Shown: positions 1 to 5,790 of the stretch, in pieces
How the letters are laid out: each line of letters opens with the position of its first letter
Numbering within the stretch: the first letter of the stretch is position 1
From: DAIOHQ01 sp036744635
Lineage (GTDB): Bacteria; Planctomycetota; Phycisphaerae; Tepidisphaerales; Tepidisphaeraceae
NCBI GenBank assembly: GCA_036744635.1
Contig: DAIOHQ010000188.1
Span: forward strand, 1 to 9,878
Direction of reading: 5' to 3'
DNA: 9,878 bases
Made by a program: the position numbers and the translations under genes
The notes under the pieces: generated by a model
Database searches by the model: none
What the model saw: only the letters and a program-made list of their open reading frames with translations
Told to the model about the DNA's origin: nothing

Positions 1-177
1 TAGGACACAGGTCTGCGAGTACGCCGACCTGTGGCACCCAAACTGACCCACTACCCGACGCCGCACACTTGCGCCGCGGCGCGCGGTTTTGCCGCCCCAC
101 TTGCGGTGCGCTTGTGTGGGCGCTACTCAGCCGATAACACGCCGCTCGCAAGCGAGCGGGCTAAACCGCACACAAAC
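1..177. other. Non-coding region downstream of map with small inverted repeats
   Basis: No gene is recognisable here on either strand, and infA does not start within it. Three inverted repeats are visible. The first pairs CACAGGTC (6-13) with GACCTGTG (26-33). The second is an imperfect pair at 59-74 and 108-122. The third is a perfect stem, CCGCTCGC (142-149) with GCGAGCGG (152-159) around AA, located 18 nt past the map stop. The third could act as an mRNA 3' hairpin, but no U-tract follows on the transcribed strand. I therefore do not call it a terminator. Confidence 0.6.
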
Positions 178-972
178 CTACAAACCCCACGGCGCCCGGC
201 CATCGGTGAGGATATCCACACCTACGTCGGTCACCGCCACCGTGTGCTCAAAATGCGCCGCGGGCTTGCGGTCTTCGGTGACGGCCGTCCAGCCATCAGA
301 CAGCATTTTCACATCCCGGCCGCCCATCACCACCATCGGTTCCACCGCGATGGTCATGCCCGGCTTGAGCTTGAAATCGCCGCGCAACTGCTCGCCGGTG
401 ACAAAATTCGGCACCTTCGGGTCTTCGTGCATGTCGCGGCCGATGCCATGGCCGACGAACTCGCGCACCACGCTGAACCCGGCATGCTCGACGTTGTACT
501 GCATCAGCCGGGCAATATCCGACCAGCGCCGGTCCGGGCGGATATGCTGAATCGCCAGCACCAGCGTCTCTTTGGTCACGTCCAGCAGCCGCTGCACCTC
601 CGGCCGGATCGAGCCTACCGCCACAGTCGTCGCGGTATCGGCACAATAGCCGTTGAGGCTCATCGCCAGGTCGAGCGTGACGATATCGCCGGCCTTCAGC
701 GCCCGCGGACCGGGGATGCCATGAACGACCTCCTCGTTGATGCTGATGCACGTGTGGCCGGGAAATCCTTCGCCAGGCTTGTACGTCGGGTAATTCTTCG
801 ACAGCGCTATTCCGCCGACTTTCGCGAGCTCGGCCGCGGCCAGGTCATCGAGTTCCTGCGTCGTCACGCCTACCACCGCCGCCTGCCGCATCTTCGCCAG
901 GATGTTGTTGGCGATCTGTCCCGCCCGCCGCATCATCTCGATTTCGCGGCGGGTTTTGAGGACGATCGGCAT
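178..972 (-). CDS. map: Type I methionine aminopeptidase
   Basis: This enzyme removes the initiator methionine from nascent proteins whose second residue is small. It is cytosolic, works near the ribosome exit and needs two divalent metal ions. The product has 264 residues, standard for bacterial type I. All expected metal ligands of the pita-bread fold are visible: D101 (VTLDLAM), D112 (CADTATT), H175 (FVGHGIGRD), E211 (AVEPMV) and E242 (HFEHTV). The substrate-binding His is H84 (EVVHGIPG). I chose the ATG at 972 because MPIVLKTRREIEMMRRAG is the family N-terminus. A start at 1005 would add 11 residues that only translate the spacer palindrome. No clear Shine-Dalgarno is seen. The gene follows secY after 81 nt, and the stop is TAG. 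Confidence 0.98.
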   Translation of the reverse strand: MPIVLKTRREIEMMRRAGQIANNILAKMRQAAVVGVTTQELDDLAAAELAKVGGIALSKNYPTYKPGEGFPGHTCISINEEVVHGIPGPRALKAGDIVTLDLAMSLNGYCADTATTVAVGSIRPEVQRLLDVTKETLVLAIQHIRPDRRWSDIARLMQYNVEHAGFSVVREFVGHGIGRDMHEDPKVPNFVTGEQLRGDFKLKPGMTIAVEPMVVMGGRDVKMLSDGWTAVTEDRKPAAHFEHTVAVTDVGVDILTDGRAPWGL

Positions 973-980
973 AACAGCTT

Positions 981-1054
981 GTAGGGGCGGGGTATCCCCG
1001 CCCATATTCTTCGCGTGGGGGTCGCTGACGAGGGCGGGGAGACCCCGCCCCTAC
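981..1054. repeat. secY-map spacer: nested GC-rich palindrome
   Basis: The arms 981-1003 and 1032-1054 are complementary at 22 of 23 positions. Each arm is itself a hairpin: GGCGGGG-TAT-CCCCGCC on the left and the matching GGCGGGG-AGA-CCCCGCC on the right. The element can therefore fold either as one long hairpin or as two small ones. Its right end touches the secY stop codon. Its left end is 8 nt before the map ATG, leaving that gene with a poor ribosome binding site. No U-tract follows. Confidence 0.85.
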
Positions 1055-2430
1055 TAATATTGCCGTCCCTTAATCCGCTTGCCCTTTTGCCCGGGGCCAC
1101 TGAGGAATCCGCCATAGTTTCGCATCAGCAGGTTGGCCTCTATGCGCTGCACCATGTCCAAGGCCACGCTGACGACGATCAGCAGACCCGTTCCGCCGAG
1201 AAACGCGGTAATCTGCCAGGGGATGGTAAGCCACGTGGCAATCGCCGTGGGCACTACCGCAATAATCGAGAGAAACGCGGCGCCCACGTAGGTGATGCGC
1301 ATCATCACTTTCTCAAGGTAATCGCTGGTGCGCTTTCCAGGGCGCAGGCCGGGAATAAAGCTGCCGTAGTCGCGGAGCTGGTTGGCCATTTCCTTGGGCT
1401 GGAACTGCACCGTGGTCCAGAAGTAGGCGAAGAAATAGATCAGCGCCACTTCGGTAAGCATATAGATGTATGCCCCGCGGCCAAATTCGCGGTTGAGAAA
1501 GCCGATAGCCGCGTTTGAGGGGAACCATTCGTAAAGCTTGCCCAACAGAAAGCCGGGGAAAAGCATCAGCGACTGGGCAAAGATGATCGGCATGACGCCG
1601 CCGTGGTTGACGCGGAGCGGGAGATATTGCCGCTGTCCACCATAGACGCGCCGGCCGCGGGTGTGCTTGGCCTGCTGGATCGGGATGCGCCGCTGCGCCT
1701 GTGTGATCAGGATCGACCCGGCCACCACGAAAATGAACGCGGCAATCAGGAAGAGAATTTTCCCGGCATTGATCGTGTGAGTGGTATCGCCGCTCTTGAA
1801 GCTGGTCTGGGTGATGAGCAGTTGGATGGCATTGGGCATGCGGGCGACGATGCCGGCGAGGATGATCAAGCTGATGCCATTGCCCAGGCCATATTCGTCG
1901 ATCTGCTCACCGAGCCACATGAGAAAAATTGAGCCGGCAATGAGCGCAGTGACCCCCATAATCCAGAAGCTTGCGGAGTCCTGCAGGTTTTTCATCACCA
2001 GGCCGGTTTGCCGCATATAACTCAGCCAGAACACGCCCTGAATAAAGCACAACGGAACGGTAGCGTAGCGCGTCCATTCCTGAATCTTCTTCTGGCCGGT
2101 CTGGCCTTCCTTCTGCAGCTTCTCAAGCGAAGGCACCACCGTTCCCAGGAGCTGAAAGATGATCGATGCCGAGATGTACGGCATGATTCCCAGGCCGAAT
2201 ATCGTGCTCTGTGAGAGGCTGCCGCCGGAGAAGAGCGACACGTAGCTGGCGAGACGATTGGCCGCAGTGTCATCCTTCTGACCCTGGGCCTTTCTCTCCA
2301 TTTCCACTTGATCCACCCCCGGCAGCGGGATGTGATAGCCGATGCGATAAATCATCAACATGAACAGGGTGAAAAGCACCTTGTTGCGCAGCTCCGGGAC
2401 GCGGAAGATGTTGATGAATGTCTTGAACAT
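1054..2430 (-). CDS. secY: Protein translocase channel subunit SecY
   Basis: SecY forms the protein-conducting channel of the inner membrane together with SecE and SecG, and receives substrates from SecA or the ribosome. The protein has 458 residues. Hydrophobic stretches fit the ten-helix topology, for example VLFTLFMLMIYRIGYHIPLP (residues 18-37). The first SecY signature region is FGLGIMPYISASIIFQLL (residues 78-95), and LGEQIDEYGLGNGISLIILA (residues 173-192) follows. NHGGVMPIIFAQSLM (residues 275-289) and the cytosolic loop SFIPGLRPGKRTSDYL (residues 357-372) are also conserved. The ATG at 2430 has AGGTG upstream. Two consecutive TAG codons end the frame, and the second is the first bases of the spacer repeat. 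adk does not follow as it does in many operons. Confidence 0.98.
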   Translation of the reverse strand: MFKTFINIFRVPELRNKVLFTLFMLMIYRIGYHIPLPGVDQVEMERKAQGQKDDTAANRLASYVSLFSGGSLSQSTIFGLGIMPYISASIIFQLLGTVVPSLEKLQKEGQTGQKKIQEWTRYATVPLCFIQGVFWLSYMRQTGLVMKNLQDSASFWIMGVTALIAGSIFLMWLGEQIDEYGLGNGISLIILAGIVARMPNAIQLLITQTSFKSGDTTHTINAGKILFLIAAFIFVVAGSILITQAQRRIPIQQAKHTRGRRVYGGQRQYLPLRVNHGGVMPIIFAQSLMLFPGFLLGKLYEWFPSNAAIGFLNREFGRGAYIYMLTEVALIYFFAYFWTTVQFQPKEMANQLRDYGSFIPGLRPGKRTSDYLEKVMMRITYVGAAFLSIIAVVPTAIATWLTIPWQITAFLGGTGLLIVVSVALDMVQRIEANLLMRNYGGFLSGPGQKGKRIKGRQY

Positions 2431-2589
2431 GCTTCACCTGCTGCAACCTGCCGACAAATTCCGTGCAATTTGGCGTTACTGCATTGTCATCCTGAGGTAC
2501 TCCGAAGGATCTGGCCTCCACCACCGATCCATCCAGATTCTTCGGAGTACCTCAGAATGACATTCTTTCCGTTCGGTCTCAGTTCCCAA
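2431..2589. repeat. rplO-secY spacer with large palindromic repeat
   Basis: The 159-nt spacer holds no gene. The segments 2485-2514 and 2533-2562 are complementary at 28 of 30 positions with an 18-nt loop. The arms carry TGTCAT, CTGAGGTACTCCGAAG and ATCTGG blocks. The rpsC-rplP spacer (8548-8630) contains a more diverged member of the same family. The segment 2431-2484 between the repeat and secY holds the secY ribosome binding site (AGGTG, about 4 nt before the ATG). The rest shows nothing recognisable. No U-tract follows the hairpin on the transcribed strand. Confidence 0.88.
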
Positions 2590-3177
2590 TTACGCCGACG
2601 CGCCTTCCGCGGGCTTGGCGCCCTCGGCAGGCTTGGATTCTTCGGCGGCCGGTTCCTCGCCCTTCTTCTTCTTGACCGGCTCGCGCGGGACGAAACGCTT
2701 CTTTTCTTTGGGGAACGCGAACGGCTCGCCCTTGGCGTTCTGGGCGGCGCCGCCGGCGGCGGTGATTTTCTGGTGCGCTGACTTGCTGTACCACCCGACC
2801 ACCACGGTCAGTTTCTTGCTGATTTCGCCTTCGCCGAGGATCTTCACCGGCTGCTTCAGGTCCGGCACCAGCCCGGCTTCCTTGAGCGCGGCGGCGTCGA
2901 CGATGGCGCCTTCGTCAAAAGCGGCGAGGTCGCCGAGATTGACGATGTGGAATCGCCTCTCGAAGTCATCGTTGCTGAAGCCGCGCTTGGGCACGCGGCG
3001 GAAGATCGGGGTCTGGCCGCCTTCGTAGCCGCGCTTGATGTACGTTCCGACGCGGGCCTTGGATCCCTTGTTGCCGCGGCCGGAGGTCTTGCCGTGCCCG
3101 CTGGACTCGCCGCGGCCTTTGCGCTTCGGCAGCTTGTTGCGAGGCACCCCGGTCGTGATTTCATGCGCCATGCTCAT
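2590..3177 (-). CDS. rplO: Large subunit ribosomal protein L15 with C-terminal extension
   Basis: L15 is a late-assembly 50S protein that threads into 23S rRNA with a Gly/Arg-rich N-terminal arm. Residues 14-40 show this arm (KLPKRKGRGESSGHGKTSGR, then GNKGSK). The family fold follows with GYEGGQTPIFRRVPKRGFSN (residues 50-69). The L15 signature is in VKILGEGEISKKLTVVV through SAHQKITAAGG (residues 111-143). The protein has 195 residues against about 145-160 usually. The excess is a tail after residue 145 containing KKKKGEEPAAEESKPAEG and repeats of KPAEGA. ATG codons at 3177 and 3171 are both possible starts. I took the first because it is nearer a typical distance from GGA. Confidence 0.95.
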   Translation of the reverse strand: MSMAHEITTGVPRNKLPKRKGRGESSGHGKTSGRGNKGSKARVGTYIKRGYEGGQTPIFRRVPKRGFSNDDFERRFHIVNLGDLAAFDEGAIVDAAALKEAGLVPDLKQPVKILGEGEISKKLTVVVGWYSKSAHQKITAAGGAAQNAKGEPFAFPKEKKRFVPREPVKKKKGEEPAAEESKPAEGAKPAEGASA

Positions 3178-3273
3178 GGGGATTCGTCCGTTGTCAGTTG
3201 TCCGTTGTCAGTTGCAGAGGCTTCGATGCCCGCATTGCAACGGACAACGGACCACGGACAACTGACAGTATTC
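3178..3273. repeat. rpsE-rplO spacer: palindrome in place of rpmD
   Basis: The arms 3192-3214 and 3245-3267 are complementary at 21 of 23 positions with a 30-nt loop. The units (TTGTCAG, TTGTCCG, CAACGGA) are the same as in the rplN-rplX spacer. The element starts six nt after the rpsE stop. On the transcribed strand its last unit, GGAC, lies 9 nt before the first rplO ATG and may act as the ribosome binding site. The 96 nt cannot encode L30, which needs about 180 nt. Confidence 0.8.
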
Positions 3274-4023
3274 TTACGCCGTCGCCAACTCGCCGACCTT
3301 GCCGGCCAGTTGTACGCCGCGGGTTTTTTCCACCTGCTCGCGGTTCTGCAACTGCTGCAGCGCCGCGATCGTCGCCTTCACCAGGTTCTTGGGGCTGGTC
3401 GATCCGTAGGCCTTGGTGAGGATGTCGGTGATGCCGACCAATTCAACCACCGGCCGCACGCTCTTGCCTGCAGTGACGCCAGTTCCCGGCCGTGCCGGCA
3501 CCAGCACCACCGTGCTCGCGCCGCTCGTGCCGCGGGCCTGGTGCGGGATCGTGCCGCCCTTCAAATTGATCTTGAACATCTGCTTGCGGGCATCCTTGGT
3601 CGCCTTTTCGACGGCCGGCGGCACCTCGTTGGCCTTTCCGTAGCCGATGCCGACGTTTCCGCGGCGATCCCCGGCCACCACCAGTGCGCCAAAGCTGAAG
3701 GTGCGCCCGCCCTTGACCACTTTCGAGCAGCGATAGATGCGCACAACGGCGGATTCCACGCCGCTTTCATCACGGTCGCGCTCGCGATTGCGCGGGCCGC
3801 GCTGTCCGCCGCCCTGCCGGCCGCGGCCGCCATCGCGTCCGCCTCCTCCGCCGCCGCCACTGCCTCCACCACCGCGGCTGCCCTGAGGGGCTTGTCCCTG
3901 CGGGGCCTGCGCTGGAGTCGGCGCCGCCTCGGCGGCTTGGGGCGCTGCGGGGGCCGCGGGCTGCTCTGACGCTGCCGCTTGGGGTGCCGGGTTCTGGTCT
4001 TGCGTCTGTTCCTGTTCTGCCAT
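3274..4023 (-). CDS. rpsE: Small subunit ribosomal protein S5 with long N-terminal extension
   Basis: S5 lies in the 30S body near the mRNA entry and takes part in decoding accuracy. The S5 core starts at about residue 90: VESAVVRIYRCSKVVKGGRT is followed by FSFGALVVAGDRRGNVGIGY, the double-stranded RNA-binding-like domain. KANEVPPAVEKATKDARK and the C-terminal domain follow (ITDILTKAYGSTSPKNLVKA, residues 198-217). The total of 249 residues exceeds the usual 160-170. The extra 85-90 residues are an A/P/Q-rich segment (residues 1-48), then a Gly/Arg-rich segment (residues 49-80) with a run of glycines and RDGGRGR. Glycine/arginine-rich S5 N-termini are known in some bacteria such as Streptomyces, but this one is long. 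The ATG at 4023 has only a weak GAG upstream, and no internal ATG precedes the core. Confidence 0.96.
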   Translation of the reverse strand: MAEQEQTQDQNPAPQAAASEQPAAPAAPQAAEAAPTPAQAPQGQAPQGSRGGGGSGGGGGGGRDGGRGRQGGGQRGPRNRERDRDESGVESAVVRIYRCSKVVKGGRTFSFGALVVAGDRRGNVGIGYGKANEVPPAVEKATKDARKQMFKINLKGGTIPHQARGTSGASTVVLVPARPGTGVTAGKSVRPVVELVGITDILTKAYGSTSPKNLVKATIAALQQLQNREQVEKTRGVQLAGKVGELATA

Positions 4024-4044
4024 ACGTGACTCGTTGTTAGTTGC

Positions 4045-4416
4045 TTAGAACTTCAGTCCACCTTCGCGCGCCGCGTCCGCCAGCGCCTTCACCCGGCCGT
4101 GATATTGCCGCCCGCCGCGGTCAAACGCCACCGTGGTGATGCCGGCCGCCTTGCCCGCCTCGGCGATCGCCTTGCCCACCTGCCTGGCCGCCGCGACGTT
4201 TCCGCCGTTTTTCAATTCTCCGCGCACTTCCACCTTGGCGCTCGATGCGGCCGCCAGCGTCTTGCCGGCATAATCGTCGATGAGCTGGGCATAAATGTGC
4301 TTGTCGCTGCGAAACACGGAAAGCCGCGGCCGTTCCGGCGAACCGAACACCCGCGCCCGTACGCTCCACTTGCGGCGCTGCAGCCGCTTCTGTTTTTGTT
4401 TCTGTTTGTCTGCCAT
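4045..4416 (-). CDS. rplR: Large subunit ribosomal protein L18
   Basis: L18 binds 5S rRNA and, with L5, links it to the 50S subunit. The protein has 123 residues. A basic N-terminus (KQKQKQKRLQRRKWSVRARV, residues 4-23) precedes the conserved SPERPRLSVFRSDKHIYAQL (residues 26-45). GKTLAAASSA (residues 51-60) and AFDRGGRQYHGRVKALADAA (residues 97-116) are the other L18 motifs. The ATG at 4416 is preferred because of a strong AAGGA at 7-nt spacing. The upstream ATG at 4434 belongs to repeat sequence. It is followed after 21 nt by rpsE. Confidence 0.97.
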   Translation of the reverse strand: MADKQKQKQKRLQRRKWSVRARVFGSPERPRLSVFRSDKHIYAQLIDDYAGKTLAAASSAKVEVRGELKNGGNVAAARQVGKAIAEAGKAAGITTVAFDRGGRQYHGRVKALADAAREGGLKF

Positions 4417-4488
4417 AAATTTGTCCTTGGTCATTAGTCATTGGTCATTTGCATGTTGCCGCAAATGACAAATGACGAATGACCATCT
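4417..4488. repeat. rplF-rplR spacer: GGTCATT-unit palindrome
   Basis: Arms 4429-4452 and 4461-4484 are complementary at 22 of 24 positions with an 8-nt loop. The arms are made of repeated GGTCATT/AGTCATT units. The hairpin begins four nt after the rplF stop and ends exactly where the rplR ribosome binding site begins. It therefore fills the spacer and leaves the AAGGA exposed on the 3' side. It resembles the CAACGGAC-type palindromes in design (short units, inverted) but not in sequence. Confidence 0.85.
4424..4428 (-). promoter_or_regulatory. Ribosome binding site deciding the rplR start
   Basis: AAGGA lies 7 nt upstream of the ATG at 4416, an ideal spacing. The alternative in-frame ATG at 4434 lies within the arm of the spacer palindrome and upstream of this site. 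The site therefore favours 4416 as the start of L18. Confidence 0.75.
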
Positions 4489-5043
4489 TTACTTCGCTCC
4501 AGCGCCCGCAAACGCCTTGCCGGCCTTGATCTTGACCACTTCGCCTTCGTAGCGGATGCCCTTGCCCTTGTACGGCTCGGGCTTGCGGATCTTGCGCACG
4601 TCGCTGGCAAACTGCCCCACCAACTGCTTGTCGGCGCCGGCCACGTGAATCTTGTTGACGCCTTCCAGCGTCACCGTCAAACCGGCCGGAATCCCGACGC
4701 TTATGGTGTTGGCATATCCGACCGACAGCACCAGGTTCTTCCCCTTCTGCTCGGCCTTGTAACCGACGCCCTGGATTTCCAGGGTCTTTTTGTACCCGTT
4801 GGTCACGCCCTCGACCATGTTGGCAAGGATCGAGCGGGTCAGGCCGTGCAGCGCCTTGCTCTGCTTCTGATCGTCGGGCCGGGTCACCACCAGAGCTTTC
4901 GTGTCGTTGTCCATCTTCACCGTGATCAGCGGATGAACGGTAAACTCGAGCTTGCCCTTGGGACCTTCCACCTTGACCAGATGGTCCGCCACCGACACCT
5001 TGGCGGTGCCCAGCGGAACGGGTTTTTTTCCGATTCGACTCAT
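4489..5043 (-). CDS. rplF: Large subunit ribosomal protein L6
   Basis: L6 has two similar domains and binds 23S rRNA near the sarcin-ricin loop and the factor-binding site. The protein has 184 residues, about the family norm. It starts MSRIGKKPVPLG, and LHGLTRSILANMVEGVTNGY (residues 65-84) marks the end of the first domain. The second domain ends in the L6 signature KPEPYKGKGIRYEGE (residues 154-168). I chose the ATG at 5043 because AAAGGTGAG lies directly upstream and the protein begins canonically. An ATG at 5079 would add 12 residues and overlap rpsH. Coupling to rpsH is likely because the ribosome binding site overlaps the rpsH stop. Confidence 0.97.
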   Translation of the reverse strand: MSRIGKKPVPLGTAKVSVADHLVKVEGPKGKLEFTVHPLITVKMDNDTKALVVTRPDDQKQSKALHGLTRSILANMVEGVTNGYKKTLEIQGVGYKAEQKGKNLVLSVGYANTISVGIPAGLTVTLEGVNKIHVAGADKQLVGQFASDVRKIRKPEPYKGKGIRYEGEVVKIKAGKAFAGAGAK

Positions 5044-5053
5044 GTTCTCACCT

Positions 5054-5452
5054 TTAGCTGACGGTACAAAGCAATTCACCGCCGACGTTCGACTCGCGGG
5101 CCTTGCGGTCGCTCATCACGCCCTTGCTGGTGCTCACCACCGCGATGCCCATGCCGTTGAGCACCTGCGGCAGGTCCTCGACCTTGCGGTAGACGCGGCA
5201 TCCCGGCTTGCTGGTGCGGTCGATGTCGTGGATCACCTTCTGCCCGGTGTTCGAGTATTTCAGCTTGACGCGGATCTGGCCCTGTGCCGTGTCCGAGATC
5301 AGGTCGAACTCTTCGATGTATCCCTCCTCCTTCAACACCTGCGCGATGCCCGTGCAGATTTTGCTCTTGGGGATCAACACCATGCGCCGACCGACCCGGT
5401 TTGCGTTCCGGATTCTCGTCAGCATGTCCGCGATGGGATCTTGGTTGTTCAT
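5054..5452 (-). CDS. rpsH: Small subunit ribosomal protein S8
   Basis: S8 is a primary 16S rRNA-binding protein of the central domain. In E. coli it is also the translational repressor of the spc operon. The protein has 132 residues. It begins MNNQDPIADMLTRIRNANRV and carries the S8 signature GIAVVSTSKGVMSDRKAR at about residues 102-119. The C-terminal GGELLCTVS is typical of the rRNA-binding domain. The ATG at 5452 has GGAGAA upstream. The stop lies 10 nt before the rplF start, and the TAA merges with the rplF ribosome binding site. I could not identify an S8-binding mRNA structure by eye. Confidence 0.98.
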   Translation of the reverse strand: MNNQDPIADMLTRIRNANRVGRRMVLIPKSKICTGIAQVLKEEGYIEEFDLISDTAQGQIRVKLKYSNTGQKVIHDIDRTSKPGCRVYRKVEDLPQVLNGMGIAVVSTSKGVMSDRKARESNVGGELLCTVS

Positions 5453-5519
5453 CGCTTATCAATTCTCCGCTAAATCGTCCCTTGCCCGAAACTCAGCACG
5501 CAGGACTCAGGACTCTTCG
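5453..5519. repeat. rpsN-rpsH spacer with short direct repeats
   Basis: This 67-nt spacer contains CAGGACTCAGGACTC at 5501-5515, a tandem 7-mer, with a further ACTCAG at 5491-5496. It resembles the short-unit repeats of other spacers, but I found no good inverted partner. The rpsH ribosome binding site (GGAGAA) is in its left part, about 10 nt before the ATG. Confidence 0.4.
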
Positions 5520-5789
5520 TTACCAGCTCGCCTTTTTCATGCCCGGAATCTTGCCGGCGTTCACCAGCTCGCGAAGCATGATGCGGCAAATCTTGAACTT
5601 CCGCAGGTTGCCCTTGGAGCGCCCGGTCAACTGGCAGCGCATATGCGAGCGCGTCGGGCTCGAGTCGCGCGGCAGCCTGGCCAGCGCCGCGAAATTCTTG
5701 TCCTTCTTCAGTTGCCGGCGCAGATCGGCATACTTTTTCACCAGAGCCTCGCGCCGCTTCTGCTTCATTACCCAGGCTGTCGTTGCCAT
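5520..5789 (-). CDS. rpsN: Small subunit ribosomal protein S14, zinc-free form
   Basis: S14 is a 30S head protein close to the decoding region. The C-terminal half is diagnostic: LPRDSSPTRSHMRCQLTGR (residues 39-57), GNLRKFKICRIMLREL (residues 60-75) and the terminal GKIPGMKKASW. At 89 residues it is longer than the 61-residue zinc form. It has only two cysteines (residues 52 and 68) and no CxxC pairs, so it is the zinc-independent type. The ATG at 5789 sits one nt after the rplE stop, and GGAAA inside the last rplE codons provides the ribosome binding site. This arrangement implies translational coupling. Confidence 0.96.
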   Translation of the reverse strand: MATTAWVMKQKRREALVKKYADLRRQLKKDKNFAALARLPRDSSPTRSHMRCQLTGRSKGNLRKFKICRIMLRELVNAGKIPGMKKASW

Positions 5790-5790
5790 A

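Noticed and set aside
142..159. Intrinsic terminator after map
   Set aside because: The stem is perfect but short, and on the transcribed strand it is followed by GTGTTATC rather than a U-tract.
1..177. Start of infA downstream of map
   Set aside because: No frame resembles the N-terminus of IF-1, and the region consists of inverted repeats.
31..984. 317-residue open frame on the plus strand opposite map
   Set aside because: It is the antisense shadow of map, with atypical His/Arg-rich composition and no recognisable domain.
973..1005. Eleven-residue N-terminal extension of Map
   Set aside because: The residues (MGGDTPPLQAV) are encoded by the spacer palindrome, and the canonical start MPIVLKTRREIE follows.
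2485..2562. Intrinsic terminator within the operon
   Set aside because: The stem is much longer than usual, no U-tract follows in the transcribed direction, and essential secY lies downstream.
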